Below, one piece after another: positions 16,806-25,479 of a DNA stretch of 64,000 nucleotides. Below the pieces are notes generated by a model. It did no database searches, had not been told where the DNA came from, and saw nothing but the letters and a program-made list of their open reading frames with translations. This DNA comes from Nostoc sp. JL33. Its GTDB lineage: Bacteria > Cyanobacteriota > Cyanobacteriia > Cyanobacteriales > Nostocaceae. The stretch lies in the NCBI RefSeq assembly GCF_017114985.1, contig NZ_JABXKP010000092.1, positions 1-64,000 on the forward strand. The letters are read 5' to 3'. A program made the translations under genes and the position numbers. Every line of letters starts with the position of its first letter. The first letter of the stretch is position 1.

Positions 16806-17296
16806 TGATTCCACCTGCTAACTACAAGAGTGAACGTGAAATATTTATGGATATCTCCAAATCTAACTTGCTCCTGAAACGCGTCGTTAACGTCAAAGTA
16901 ATTGTGACTCCCCTTTGGAAAGAGGAAGTACAACAGCAGCTGCAAACGCAGATCAATCAACTAAATCAGCAATTGCAACAGCTGGAAGTTGAAGGACAAA
17001 GAGCGATCGCAGCAATTCAAAAGCAGAGTCTGCAACCACCTGGCCCCCAGACCCTCCAACAAATTGACAATATCCAACTCCAAGTCAATCAAAAGAAAAG
17101 TGAATTCTTAGAGCAGAAAAATCAATTGCTGCAAAACCTTGAGCAAGTACAGGTTCTCCAGCAGGATCAGGAAGTTAACCAATTCCAAATGGAAGGCTTT
17201 TTCCGAGTAGAAATCGGTGATAACCTAATTAGCAAAATGCAGGTTGAAATCCTTCTGCGCGATGGCGTTGTCGAAGAAATTCGCGGCGACATTTAA
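16805..17296 (+). CDS. YlqD family protein
   Basis: The frame gives 163 residues from the ATG overlapping the aas stop. The ATG at 16847 gives a protein starting MDISKSNLLLKRVVNVKVIV, which looks more like the family N-terminus, so the start is uncertain by 14 codons. The middle (about 50-130) is a Gln-rich coiled coil (QLQTQINQLNQQLQQLEVEG). The C-terminal part, FRVEIGDNLISKMQVEILLR then DGVVEEIRGDI, is the YlqD signature. Function is unknown. Coupling to aas may hint at a membrane-lipid link, which is inference. Confidence 0.8.
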   Translation: MIPPANYKSEREIFMDISKSNLLLKRVVNVKVIVTPLWKEEVQQQLQTQINQLNQQLQQLEVEGQRAIAAIQKQSLQPPGPQTLQQIDNIQLQVNQKKSEFLEQKNQLLQNLEQVQVLQQDQEVNQFQMEGFFRVEIGDNLISKMQVEILLRDGVVEEIRGDI

Positions 17297-17342
17297 ATAG
17301 TTAGGAGTTATGAGTTATGAGTTTAAATTCCTAACTAACTCC

Positions 17343-17409
17343 TGTACAGACGCGATTAATCGCGTCTCTACTCCAAACTCCTGTACAGACGCGATTAATC
17401 GCGTCTCTC
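17343..17409. repeat. Two copies of a perfect 20-bp palindrome
   Basis: AGACGCGATTAATCGCGTCT occurs twice within about 65 bp, each preceded by CTCCTGTAC. The same palindrome occurs again in a cluster at 50090-50190. No gene is present; the copies sit between YlqD and a convergent minus-strand gene and could fold as terminator-like hairpins. Confidence 0.85.
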
Positions 17410-17424
17410 CTAACTCCTAATTTC

Positions 17425-17922
17425 TCACTGCTCACTGCTCACTCCAGCCCAAACAATTTGCCACACCGGAGGAGAGCTTATAAAAAGCGATCGCCCAAAG
17501 GTGGTCATCTCAACTCGATATTTAATACCAACTGAATCACCATCCCCCTTGATTTGCGTAATCGTCACAAAGGACTGATTTCGTTGCGGATAAGCTACCT
17601 CTACCTTTCGCGTTCCTCCCACTGATCCTATGTCGTCAAAGGCATTCAGGGCAAGCGTAGCAGGATCACTACCTTGGAGAGATGAGTTGATCTTTTCTAG
17701 GGGTATAGTTTTATAATCGGAACGCTCTGGGTATGCCACAACCTCTTGAGACTGATGTATTGCTGCCACTTGCTGGGTTTGCCCATCAGTAGTCTCAACA
17801 ATCGGTACAGATGGCTGGGACTGGATAATATAAACTCCAGCGCCAGCAGTGGTAAAAATACTTAGTATCACAATCAAAAAGAATTTCAACTTGGCCGACA
17901 TAAAAGTAAACAGGAATTTCAA
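17425..17922 (-). CDS. Exported or membrane-anchored protein of unknown function
   Basis: The 165-residue protein has a hydrophobic N-terminal segment (about 12-33, KFFLIVILSIFTTAGAGVYI), read as an uncleaved anchor or signal. A soluble domain follows with PLEKINSSLQGSDPATLALN, a segment RKVEVAYPQRNQSFVTITQI and a C-terminal RVEMTTFGRSLFISSPPVWQ. The start could also be Met8 (MSAKLKF). No family is recognised. It is convergent with the aas-ylqD unit. Confidence 0.72.
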   Translation of the reverse strand: MKFLFTFMSAKLKFFLIVILSIFTTAGAGVYIIQSQPSVPIVETTDGQTQQVAAIHQSQEVVAYPERSDYKTIPLEKINSSLQGSDPATLALNAFDDIGSVGGTRKVEVAYPQRNQSFVTITQIKGDGDSVGIKYRVEMTTFGRSLFISSPPVWQIVWAGVSSEQ

Positions 17923-18353
17923 ATAGGTTTATTACCAATTTTGAATTCTAGATTGAACTGCGTGCCATATCCTCTACCTGTGAGAAGCTCCTGTATTTTA
18001 AGCAGTGGTTATGAGGAATATAAATAGCAATCCCATTTAATCTGTGAGAAACTCATGGTGGTTTTTGCAAGTCAACGACTAAAACGAGAACGAGATATTG
18101 GCTAACCATTGGGGATAGCTCTGTATTATAGACTTCTAAGTTATATTTAGGTTCCAAGAGTTGGGAGTTAGGAGTTAGGAGTTAGGAGTTAGGAATTGGG
18201 GGAGATCAGGGAGATGGGAAAATTTCAATGCCCAATGCCCAATGCCCAATGCCCAACCTAAAATATAAACAGTCCAAAACTCTCCCACCAAGATACAATT
18301 CGATCTGATAAAAGCTGTTAAAGTCCATAAACCATTGATTCCCAAACCACCCT
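17923..18353. repeat. Intergenic region with two heptamer tandem repeats
   Basis: GGAGTTA is repeated about five times at 18164-18195, and TGCCCAA four times at about 18229-18256. These are short tandemly repeated repetitive sequences of Nostoc type. The remainder is presumably the leader of the dihydrolipoamide acetyltransferase gene; no gene is seen. Confidence 0.75.
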
Positions 18354-19655
18354 ATGAGCATTCACGAAGTATTTATGCCGGCGCTGAGTTCTACCATGAC
18401 CGAAGGCAAAATCGTCTCCTGGGTGAAATCGCCAGGTGACAAAGTGGAAAAAGGCGAAACAGTGGTGGTTGTAGAGTCAGATAAGGCAGATATGGATGTA
18501 GAAACCTTTTATGAGGGATTTCTGGCACATATCATAGTTGAAGCTGGTGAAACTGCCCCAGTAGGATCTGCGATCGCCTTCATCGCCGAAACGGAAGCTG
18601 AAATTGAAACTGCCAAATCTCTTGCCAATTCCGGCGGTGTGGCTGCTAGTGCTACTGCTTCCCCTGAACTAGTCCCCGCCACAGCTTCAGCTGCAACACC
18701 TGCCTTAGCGTCTCAAAACGGGTCTAACCACAAAGAAGGAAGGCTTGTAGCTTCACCCCGTGCCCGCAAGTTAGCCAAAGAACTCAAAGTTGATTTAACT
18801 ACACTCCAAGGCAGTGGCCCCCACGGTCGCATTGTCGCTGAAGATGTAGAAGCATTGTCTAATAAGGACAAACAACCCGCCACTGCCCCAGTTGCCCCAC
18901 CAGCACCTGTACCAACCAGTGCCCCAGTTACACCCCCAGCACCTCGGACACCAGCACCCGCGCCAGTAGTAGCGGCTGTTCCTGGTCAAATCGTGCCTCT
19001 AACTACCTTCCAAAATGCCGTAGTGCGGAACATGGTAGCTACCATATCCGTGCCCGTCTTCCGTGTCGGTTATACAATTACCACCGATGGATTAGACAAA
19101 CTTTATAAACAAATTAAATCCAAAGGCGTGACAATGACAGCGCTACTGGCGAAAGCTGTAGCGGTAACGTTGCAAAAACACCCATTGTTAAATGCTAGTT
19201 ACTCAGAGCAGGGTATTGTTTATCATTCTGATATCAACATTTCTGTAGCAGTAGCGATGGATGATGGCGGATTGATTACACCTGTGTTGCAAAATGCAGA
19301 CGCAGTGGATATTTATTCTCTATCGCGTACTTGGAAGTCTTTGGTAGAACGTGCGAGGGCAAAACAATTACAGCCCCAAGAATACAACAGTGGTACTTTT
19401 ACCCTGTCTAATTTGGGGATGTTTGGTGTAGACAAATTTGATGCGATTTTACCGCCTGGACAAGGTTCAATTTTAGCGATCGGGGCATCTCGTCCGCAAG
19501 TAGTAGCAACACCCGACGGTTTATTTGGTGTGCGGCAACAAATGCAAGTCAATATTACTTCTGACCACCGGATTATTTACGGTGCCCATGCTGCGGCGTT
19601 CTTGCAAGATTTAGCGAAATTGATTGAGACGAATCCTCAATCTTTGACAATGTAA
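18354..19655 (+). CDS. pdhC: Pyruvate dehydrogenase E2 (dihydrolipoamide acetyltransferase)
   Basis: The 433-residue E2 subunit transfers acetyl groups from lipoate to CoA to feed fatty-acid synthesis and respiration. The lipoyl domain spans 1-80 with the lipoylated Lys44 in VVESDKADMDVE. An Ala/Pro linker leads to the E1/E3-binding domain (about 132-168, SPRARKLAKELKVDLTTLQG). A second long Ala/Pro linker (about 175-205) precedes the catalytic domain. The usual HxxxDG catalytic motif reads HRIIYG (405-410), with Tyr in place of Asp, as I recall for plastid and cyanobacterial E2. There are no E1 or E3 genes nearby; the subunits are usually scattered in cyanobacteria. Confidence 0.95.
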   Translation: MSIHEVFMPALSSTMTEGKIVSWVKSPGDKVEKGETVVVVESDKADMDVETFYEGFLAHIIVEAGETAPVGSAIAFIAETEAEIETAKSLANSGGVAASATASPELVPATASAATPALASQNGSNHKEGRLVASPRARKLAKELKVDLTTLQGSGPHGRIVAEDVEALSNKDKQPATAPVAPPAPVPTSAPVTPPAPRTPAPAPVVAAVPGQIVPLTTFQNAVVRNMVATISVPVFRVGYTITTDGLDKLYKQIKSKGVTMTALLAKAVAVTLQKHPLLNASYSEQGIVYHSDINISVAVAMDDGGLITPVLQNADAVDIYSLSRTWKSLVERARAKQLQPQEYNSGTFTLSNLGMFGVDKFDAILPPGQGSILAIGASRPQVVATPDGLFGVRQQMQVNITSDHRIIYGAHAAAFLQDLAKLIETNPQSLTM

Positions 19656-19679
19656 TTTTGAAAAGACACCAAATTTAAA

Positions 19680-19727
19680 TGTTAGCGCTATCAGCGAGCA
19701 GTAGTTTTTCGTAGAGTAGCGCTAACA
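19680..19727. repeat. 11-bp inverted repeat downstream of E2
   Basis: TGTTAGCGCTA at 19680-19690 pairs perfectly with TAGCGCTAACA at 19717-19727, across a 26-base loop. It might help end the E2 transcript, but no T-run follows. Confidence 0.5.
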
Positions 19728-19844
19728 ACAAACAATACCTACACTTAACTTTTTATGGACAAACTATGTGGCGATATTACGTCTCTACATGAATTTATGT
19801 CCAAAGTGATATCAAAGTGACATACGACTTTGAGGAGAGAAGAT

Positions 19845-20141
19845 ATGAGAGAATCTAGCATTTATCAAGAAATTCTTGAAGAAGGACTCCAAGAAGGTAG
19901 ACAACGAGGTATTGAACAAGGCATTGAACAAGGCATTGAACAAGGTATTGAACAAGGAAGACAATCAGAACTAAGGCTAGTGATACGTCTATTAAATCGT
20001 CGGCTTGGTTCAATTAATTCTCAGTTACAATCTTGGTTGCAAGAGTTGTCCTTGGCTCAGTTAGAAAACTTGGGTGAAGTATTACTAGATTTCGCCAGTG
20101 AGGCTGATTTGATGAATTGGCTTAATACAATAGAAAGTTAG
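19845..20141 (+). pseudogene. C-terminal remnant of an Rpn/DUF4351-type nuclease protein
   Basis: The frame opens with a TTG at 19830, but the ATG at 19845 has GAGGAGA upstream and gives 98 residues. The sequence (MRESSIYQEILEEGLQEGRQ, then GIEQ repeated four times, then LRLVIRLLNRRLGSINSQLQ and the Leu-rich end) matches the C-terminal third of the cyanobacterial Rpn/PD-(D/E)XK transposase-associated proteins that end in DUF4351. The N-terminal nuclease domain of about 200 residues is absent from the upstream DNA. It is therefore most likely a truncated relic, although the good ribosome site means the coiled-coil fragment could still be made. The GIEQ repeat is a 12-bp tandem repeat. Confidence 0.7.
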
Positions 20142-20149
20142 AGTTTGCT

Positions 20150-20986
20150 CTAAACCTTTCTACCAGTTACAAAAAAAGTCAGATTTTCGTACCAAGCTCC
20201 TTGCTCTGTTGCCTCTACTTCAATTTTTTGACGATACTCTGCTTTTAATTCTGCCATTTGCTCTGATGAAACCTGTAACAAGGGATTTTCTCTGGGATGA
20301 AACCATCCTCCATTCCATTCTCTAGCTTGCTCTAGATTGCGGTAGAAACCTAGTTGTTGGGTCTTCACTTCAATATTTTGAAAACCAGCTTCTGCAAGCA
20401 GATGATGACACTTGTCAGGAGTACCTGTTGGCTCATTGATATTTGTTAGTAAAATATTATGTTTGTCACAAATCTCGATGATGAGTGGCGCTCCACAAGA
20501 TTCTTCAGAGCAACAAGAAAAACCTACAACTCCCCCTGGTTTGAGAAAACGATACCATTTACGTAGAGCAGCAAGAATATCCTTGAAATACACTATTGCT
20601 ATAGAGCAAAGAATTACATCGAAACTCTCATCATTGAAGTCGATATACTCAGCATCAGCTTCAATGAGTTCGATATTTTGTAAGCCTAATTCTTCAATTT
20701 TATGTTGTGCTTGAACTAGCATTCCTGAAGAAAAATCTACTCCAGTTACTTTCCCTTCAGAACCAACAATTTGTGCAACAGCAATGGCAATGATACCTGT
20801 GCCAGTTGCCATATCCAATACTTTTTGTCCCTTTTGCAGTTGAACTAAATCTAGTAGAGGCAGAGCGCGATGAATTGTATAATCGTTGTCATAGCTAGTT
20901 CTGCTATCGAAGAAATCAATTACTTTTTTTTTATACTGTTGTTCGTATTGGCTATTTTGCATGATATTCTCGATTTCACTGGTCAA
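20150..20986 (-). CDS. UbiE-like SAM-dependent methyltransferase
   Basis: The 278-residue protein has a class I methyltransferase core: motif I KVLDMATGTGIIAIAVAQIV (about 56-75), the acidic strand VTGVDFS, motif II ELIEADAEYIDF, and FDVILCSIAIVYF followed by RFLKPGGVVGFSC. The family includes menaquinone, ubiquinone and small-molecule methylases; the substrate is not predictable. It lies 82 bp downstream of an AraC regulator on the same strand, so the regulator may control it or be cotranscribed with it. Confidence 0.85.
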   Translation of the reverse strand: MTSEIENIMQNSQYEQQYKKKVIDFFDSRTSYDNDYTIHRALPLLDLVQLQKGQKVLDMATGTGIIAIAVAQIVGSEGKVTGVDFSSGMLVQAQHKIEELGLQNIELIEADAEYIDFNDESFDVILCSIAIVYFKDILAALRKWYRFLKPGGVVGFSCCSEESCGAPLIIEICDKHNILLTNINEPTGTPDKCHHLLAEAGFQNIEVKTQQLGFYRNLEQAREWNGGWFHPRENPLLQVSSEQMAELKAEYRQKIEVEATEQGAWYENLTFFVTGRKV

Positions 20987-21068
20987 TTATGAGAATAAAT
21001 TATGAGTGAAACTTCTGTCTTCTGAAAAGTTGCTTTCAAAATATTTAAATCTTGCAAAATCCCAAAAG

Positions 21069-21977
21069 TTATATCATTTCTCTATATGCTTTGGGTGTGA
21101 TTCCTATATGCTTACGAAAAAGGGTAGTAAAGTTGCTTTGGCTAGAACAGCCAACTTGAAGTGCAATTTCGATAATAGGTAATTGAGTATAAGCGAGTAA
21201 AAATTTAGCTCGCTCAATCCGGCATTGAATAACGTATTGATGTGGAGAAAGACCCATTAAACGTTTAAACCAACGACAGAATGAATAAGAACTCATATTC
21301 ACTAGACTAGCCAGTTCTACCAGCGTTAATTCTAGTGCTATGTTGTCATAAATATAATCAATTACCTCCCGTAATTGACGCTTGGAAAGATTAACCTCAA
21401 ATGCAATTAGTTGCCGTGTTCCAGAATAAGTCTTGAGGAGATGGGCTGCTAGAGCGATCGCAACTGATTCACCATATAGTTTACCAGATGGACATCCGGC
21501 TTCAAGCTCTGCTTTGAGTGCCATTCCCAGATGAAGAATTTGGCGATCGCAGACTCCGCGCTGTGGGATAATTTCAATAGTGCGATTGCTTCCAACGTTC
21601 AGCTCATCTGCTACTCTCTTAAAGAGACCCGAATCGAAAGAGACTAAGAGAAATTTTATTTCCTCATGCCAACGCGCTTCAGTCGGAATCCCCTTTGGAG
21701 TAACATTTACCCAACCTCTCCTCATCTGCGTACTGTGTAACCTTCCACCCGCTAGTCGCCAGTCTATTTGACATGAATTACCAAGCCAAATATTAATGCT
21801 GTGCTGCTGTAAGCAAAGCTCTGGACATTCAAAGGCGGGTAAATAATGCTGTTCAAGCACAATCCCGTTCCAGTGATTAGTGCTGGATAAAATAGGAGGT
21901 TTGCTGCTCATCGGCACAAGATTTCCGCTTGCCACATGAATGGCTGAGAGTTGTTCAGATTTCATGTTGCTACTCAC
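21069..21977 (-). CDS. AraC-family transcriptional regulator
   Basis: The 302-residue protein has a C-terminal AraC/XylS DNA-binding domain. The first helix-turn-helix is in TLVELASLVNMSSYSFCRWF, followed by KRLMGLSPHQYVIQCRIERA. The second is IIEIALQVGCSSQSNFTTLF followed by RKHIGITPKAYRE. The N-terminal domain (about 1-190) resembles those of cyanobacterial AraC proteins (WRLAGGRLHSTQMRRGWVNV, TPKGIP). The effector is unknown. It is probably linked to the methyltransferase gene downstream. Confidence 0.9.
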   Translation of the reverse strand: MSSNMKSEQLSAIHVASGNLVPMSSKPPILSSTNHWNGIVLEQHYLPAFECPELCLQQHSINIWLGNSCQIDWRLAGGRLHSTQMRRGWVNVTPKGIPTEARWHEEIKFLLVSFDSGLFKRVADELNVGSNRTIEIIPQRGVCDRQILHLGMALKAELEAGCPSGKLYGESVAIALAAHLLKTYSGTRQLIAFEVNLSKRQLREVIDYIYDNIALELTLVELASLVNMSSYSFCRWFKRLMGLSPHQYVIQCRIERAKFLLAYTQLPIIEIALQVGCSSQSNFTTLFRKHIGITPKAYREMI

Positions 21978-22187
21978 TTGTAAGCTACTACAAAAAAGAT
22001 GGTAAGCTAATGCGTGACAAAATTACACTATTAATTTATTTTCGCTAGCGCTAGCTGATGGCTCTATTTGTTCAGTCGATTCACTTAAAACAATCATTTA
22101 TTCTTTCTTCAGCGTACCTCTGCGCTTACCTCAGCGTCCCTCTGGGTTTAAAAAATAAAAAAGGCGGGCATTACCCACCCTACAAAT

Positions 22188-23369
22188 TTATCCTTTCACA
22201 CAAAGAACTTGCTTGAGCGTTGCTACAACCTCAACCAAATCAGCTTGATTTTTCATAACTTGTTCTATCGACTTATAAGCACCGGGAATTTCATCTAACA
22301 CACCCTCATCTTTACGGCATTCTACGCCTTGAGTTTGCTCAATCAAATCATCCAGTGTGTAGACATTTTTTGCCTTATTTCTAGACATCAAACGCCCTGC
22401 ACCGTGAGAACAAGAACAAAAACTCTGGGCATTACCTTTACCTTTGACGATGAAAGACTTTGCCCCCATCGAACCAGGAATAATCCCATAGTCTTCAGTC
22501 TGGGCGCGGACTGCACCTTTACGAGTAACGTATACATCCTCATCAAAATGCACTTCTTTTTCAGCGTAATTGTGATGACAATTAACCTGCAATAAAGGTT
22601 TAGTTGCCTTCCCGCCTACCAAATGCTTTTCAACTATGTGCTTAAAACGCGCCATCATCACATCACGGTTGACACGCGCATAGTTTTGTGACCATTGTAA
22701 ATCGTGCCAATATGCCTTGAATTCTGGCGTACCAGCGACAAAGTGAGCCAAATCAGGGTCAGGCAATTTATTACCTGCCATTTTTGCTAATTCTCTGGCT
22801 GTATGAATATGACACTGGGCGAGTTTATTGCCGATGTTACGCGAACCAGAATGCAGCATCAGCCAAACTTGATTCTCTGTATCGAGGCACACTTCAATAA
22901 AGTGATTTCCTCCACCGAGAGAACCCATCTGTTTCATTGCTTTACTTTGTAGGTCTTGCACACCGCGATGTAAGTCTTTAAAATCATCCCAGTGTTGCCA
23001 GTTGGTAACAGATTTTTCAACGTCTTTGTTTTCGTTGAATCCAGTCGGAATTGCTGCTTCAATATCTAAGCGGATTTTCTTGAGTTTACCTTCTAGTTGT
23101 TCGGCGGTAAATACTGTTTTGATAGCGCTCATACCACAACCAATATCCACGCCGACAGCAGCCGGCATAATTGCCTCTTTGGTCGCAATTACAGAACCAA
23201 CTAAGGCACCTTTTCCTAAGTGAACATCTGGCATTAATGCCACGTGCTTAAACACAAATGGTAATGATGCCACATTCTTTGCCATCTTGGTTTCTTCTGA
23301 TCCCAAAGAGTGATTTGCCCAAGATAAAACGGGTGCTGGTGTGGTAATTTCTAACTTTTCGTAGGGCAT
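22188..23369 (-). CDS. rtcB: RtcB-family RNA ligase
   Basis: This 393-residue, GTP- and Mn-dependent RNA ligase joins 2',3'-cyclic phosphate or 3'-phosphate ends to 5'-OH ends. The metal-site motifs are clear: DVHLGKGALVGS (about 49-60), GVDIGCGM (about 73-80), GGGNHFIEV (about 153-161), HSGSRNIG (about 173-180) and VNCHHNY (about 262-268). The guanylylated His lies in CSCSHGAGR (about 318-326). The length is close to the shorter bacterial RtcB group. No RtcA or archease gene is adjacent. In bacteria the role is usually RNA repair. Confidence 0.93.
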   Translation of the reverse strand: MPYEKLEITTPAPVLSWANHSLGSEETKMAKNVASLPFVFKHVALMPDVHLGKGALVGSVIATKEAIMPAAVGVDIGCGMSAIKTVFTAEQLEGKLKKIRLDIEAAIPTGFNENKDVEKSVTNWQHWDDFKDLHRGVQDLQSKAMKQMGSLGGGNHFIEVCLDTENQVWLMLHSGSRNIGNKLAQCHIHTARELAKMAGNKLPDPDLAHFVAGTPEFKAYWHDLQWSQNYARVNRDVMMARFKHIVEKHLVGGKATKPLLQVNCHHNYAEKEVHFDEDVYVTRKGAVRAQTEDYGIIPGSMGAKSFIVKGKGNAQSFCSCSHGAGRLMSRNKAKNVYTLDDLIEQTQGVECRKDEGVLDEIPGAYKSIEQVMKNQADLVEVVATLKQVLCVKG

Positions 23370-23758
23370 AATTGTTTCTATTTTGGATTTTAAATTTTAG
23401 ATTGGGCAGATGATACTGATAATTATCGGTATGGTTTATAACCTATTATTTAGTACTTCTCCAAGCTATTTTTTGGGTTTGTAGTAAGCACTTTAGTGCT
23501 TAGAATATAAGGACTAAAGTCCTTACTACGAACTTCCTTACCCTACTTAGTTGTAGCAATTTAAATGTTGTATTGTCTTGCATTTGGTTCGCTCAATTTT
23601 CGTAAAGCTAAATAACTACTTTTAGCGAGTACCACCTCTATACTACAATTGTAATAATATAAATTACAAATGTCAAGCCGATCGCTCCCAGAAAGCAGAT
23701 GTTTCCCAGATGTATTAAAATTTGTAAATAAAATCACTCAAGTTCAAATACAATACTC
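23370..23758. repeat. Intergenic region with a hairpin repeat
   Basis: An imperfect inverted repeat spans 23481-23529 (GTAGTAAGCACTTTAGTGCT against AGGACTAAAGTCCTTACTAC). Similar sequence lies in the element at 50216. No gene is seen. Confidence 0.65.
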
Positions 23759-23874
23759 ATGCCAGTGCGTCAAGATACAATTTGGGAACGTTTTTTATCC
23801 CCTGTAGTACGTCTTTTGATTGATGAAGACGGCTTGAAGCGTTACGCCGATGAGTATTGACTGGGAGAACGAGT

Positions 23875-23903
23875 GCGTAGGCGTAGCCCGTCGTAGACAT
23901 CGC
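23875..23903 (+). repeat. 29-bp palindromic-family repeat inside a coding frame
   Basis: GCGTAGGCGTAGCCCGTCGT continuing AGACATCGC. Removing the central 21 bases leaves GCGATCGC (HIP1) and restores a shorter reading ECDRYRRDD, so the copy may have entered a HIP1 octamer in frame. Confidence 0.7.
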
Positions 23904-24522
23904 TATCGACGAGATGATGTGATAATTCCGTCATACTACAGCAGTCAAAACTTTCACGGTGTTACTGGCGGATATCTCAATTTTAGTGCAGCAGTTACTT
24001 ACGATCCGATTATCCAATACGTTCTCCCACCGACTGAAAGTATTGTCCGTCAGGCTTTAGTTGATGCCGTCAAGGTAAAACCACGACGCATACTTGACTT
24101 AGGCTGCGGCACAGGTTCCACTACTTTAATGTTAAAACAGGCTTTCCCAGAAGCGGAAGTTATTGGTTTGGACTTATCACCCTATATGCTGGTAAGGGCG
24201 GAAGATAAAGCTAGAAATGCTGGTTTAGATATAGTCTGGCGACACGGGAATGCTGAAAAAACTGGTTTGAGTGACGCAACATTTGACTTAGTGACAGCTT
24301 CTTTGCTATTCCACGAAACACCAGACGCGGTTTCCTTAGCAATTCTGCGGGAAAGCTTCCGGTTGTTGGTAACTGGAGGGCAAGTATTAGTTCTAGATGG
24401 GAATCAGAAGACTCTGCGTCAGTTAGAATGGCTGAATGATGTTTTTGAGGAGCCATATATTCGTGAGTATGCTGCTGGTAGCGTAGACGCGAATATGGGT
24501 GCAGCCGGATTTGAAGCTGTGC

Positions 24523-24551
24523 GATGTCTACGACGGGCTACGCTTACGCAC
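24523..24551 (+). repeat. Second repeat copy inside the methyltransferase frame
   Basis: GCGATGTCTACGACGGGCTA continuing CGCTTACGC, the reverse complement of the copy at 23875 with one change. It encodes RCLRRATLT between FEAV and HDVWW, a segment that looks inserted. Confidence 0.7.
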
Positions 24552-24685
24552 GATGTATGGTGGATCAATCAAGTAACTAGCGGCATTAAACCAATAGCAA
24601 CCGAAAATATCCGTCAGTATACTCCCACATCAATAGATAATAATGATTTGGAGGGACTTGGATCTCCAGCATTTGGCATAAGGGC

Positions 24686-25414
24686 ATGAGTTTAAAGGCA
24701 GTTCTCTTTGATTTTAATGGTGTGATCATTAACGATGAGCCAATCCACCTACAACTGATAGATGAGATTCTCATTGAAGAAAATCTCCAACCCCAACGGG
24801 TGAGTGAGCGTCAAGCTTCTTTGGGACGTAGCGATCGCGCTTGTTTTGGGCAATTACTCGCTAATCGTGGTAGAGTAGCTGACGAAAACTATTTAACTCA
24901 GTTGTTGTACCGCAAAGCCCAGTCCTATGTGGTGGAACTAGAGAAAATCGAGAAACTGCCTTTATATCCAGGTGTAGAAGATTTAATATTTCAAGTGCGA
25001 TCGCGTCATCTGAAGCTAGGATTAGTTAGTGGCGCTATTCGCCAAGAAATAGAATTGGTACTCCATCGCGCTAAACTAGCCGAACATTTTAAAATTATCG
25101 TCGCCGGTGATGACATTACCACCAGTAAACCACAACCCGATGGTTATCTATTGGCAGTAAAACGCCTGAATCAAGAATATCCCGAATTGAATCTTCAACC
25201 ATACGAGTGTTTGGCAATTGAAGATACTCCAGCAGGTATCGAAGCGGCGAAGCGATCGCAAATGCAAGTTGTTGGTGTAGCGAATACTTACCCATTCCAC
25301 ATGCTCCAGCGTTGCTGTAACTGGACTGTTGATTATCTCAGTGATTTGGAACTCGAACGCGTACAGAAGGTTTATTCCCAAAAACAGCCTCAGCAATCGG
25401 TAACTGAATGTTAG
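24686..25414 (+). CDS. HAD-superfamily hydrolase (phosphoglucomutase-like)
   Basis: The 242-residue protein has a HAD core with an alpha-helical cap of the beta-phosphoglucomutase/phosphatase type. Motif I is VLFDFNGVIINDEP (residues 6-19); the nucleophile is Asp9, but the second position, normally the acid/base Asp, is Asn11. Motif II is LGLVSGAIR, motif III is the Lys in SKPQPDGYLLA and motif IV is CLAIEDTPAGIEAA. I believe DFNGV occurs in cyanobacterial relatives, but it should alter phosphatase catalysis. The start overlaps the methyltransferase stop (ATGA), so the two are cotranscribed and coupled. Confidence 0.88.
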   Translation: MSLKAVLFDFNGVIINDEPIHLQLIDEILIEENLQPQRVSERQASLGRSDRACFGQLLANRGRVADENYLTQLLYRKAQSYVVELEKIEKLPLYPGVEDLIFQVRSRHLKLGLVSGAIRQEIELVLHRAKLAEHFKIIVAGDDITTSKPQPDGYLLAVKRLNQEYPELNLQPYECLAIEDTPAGIEAAKRSQMQVVGVANTYPFHMLQRCCNWTVDYLSDLELERVQKVYSQKQPQQSVTEC

Positions 25415-25479
25415 AATACTCTATGGTGATAGTGTATTGAGTTAATGAGTAATATTACTCTTGACTTAGCAGAGATTTT

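Larger units (their letters stand above)
23759..24689 (+). pseudogene. SAM-dependent methyltransferase split by a frameshift
   Basis: An ATG at 23759 opens a 33-codon frame, MPVRQDTIWERFLSPVVRLL then IDEDGLKRYADEY, stopped by TGA at 23858-23860. The second frame starts at 23850 (MSIDWENECVG...) and runs 279 codons to 24689. The join reads naturally if one T near 23857 is removed. The N-terminal piece matches, from memory, the start of cyanobacterial methyltransferases of this type, which supports a single ancestral gene. The second frame has motif I RILDLGCGTGSTTLMLKQAF and VIGLDLSPYMLVRAEDKARN and is otherwise intact, so it may still make an active enzyme by coupling (the ATG overlaps the upstream stop). 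Two copies of a palindromic repeat lie within it (23875-23903 and 24523-24551). Confidence 0.75.

Noticed and set aside
18160-18260. Regular short repeats considered as a CRISPR array
   Set aside because: Units are contiguous heptamers without spacers; no cas genes are in the window.
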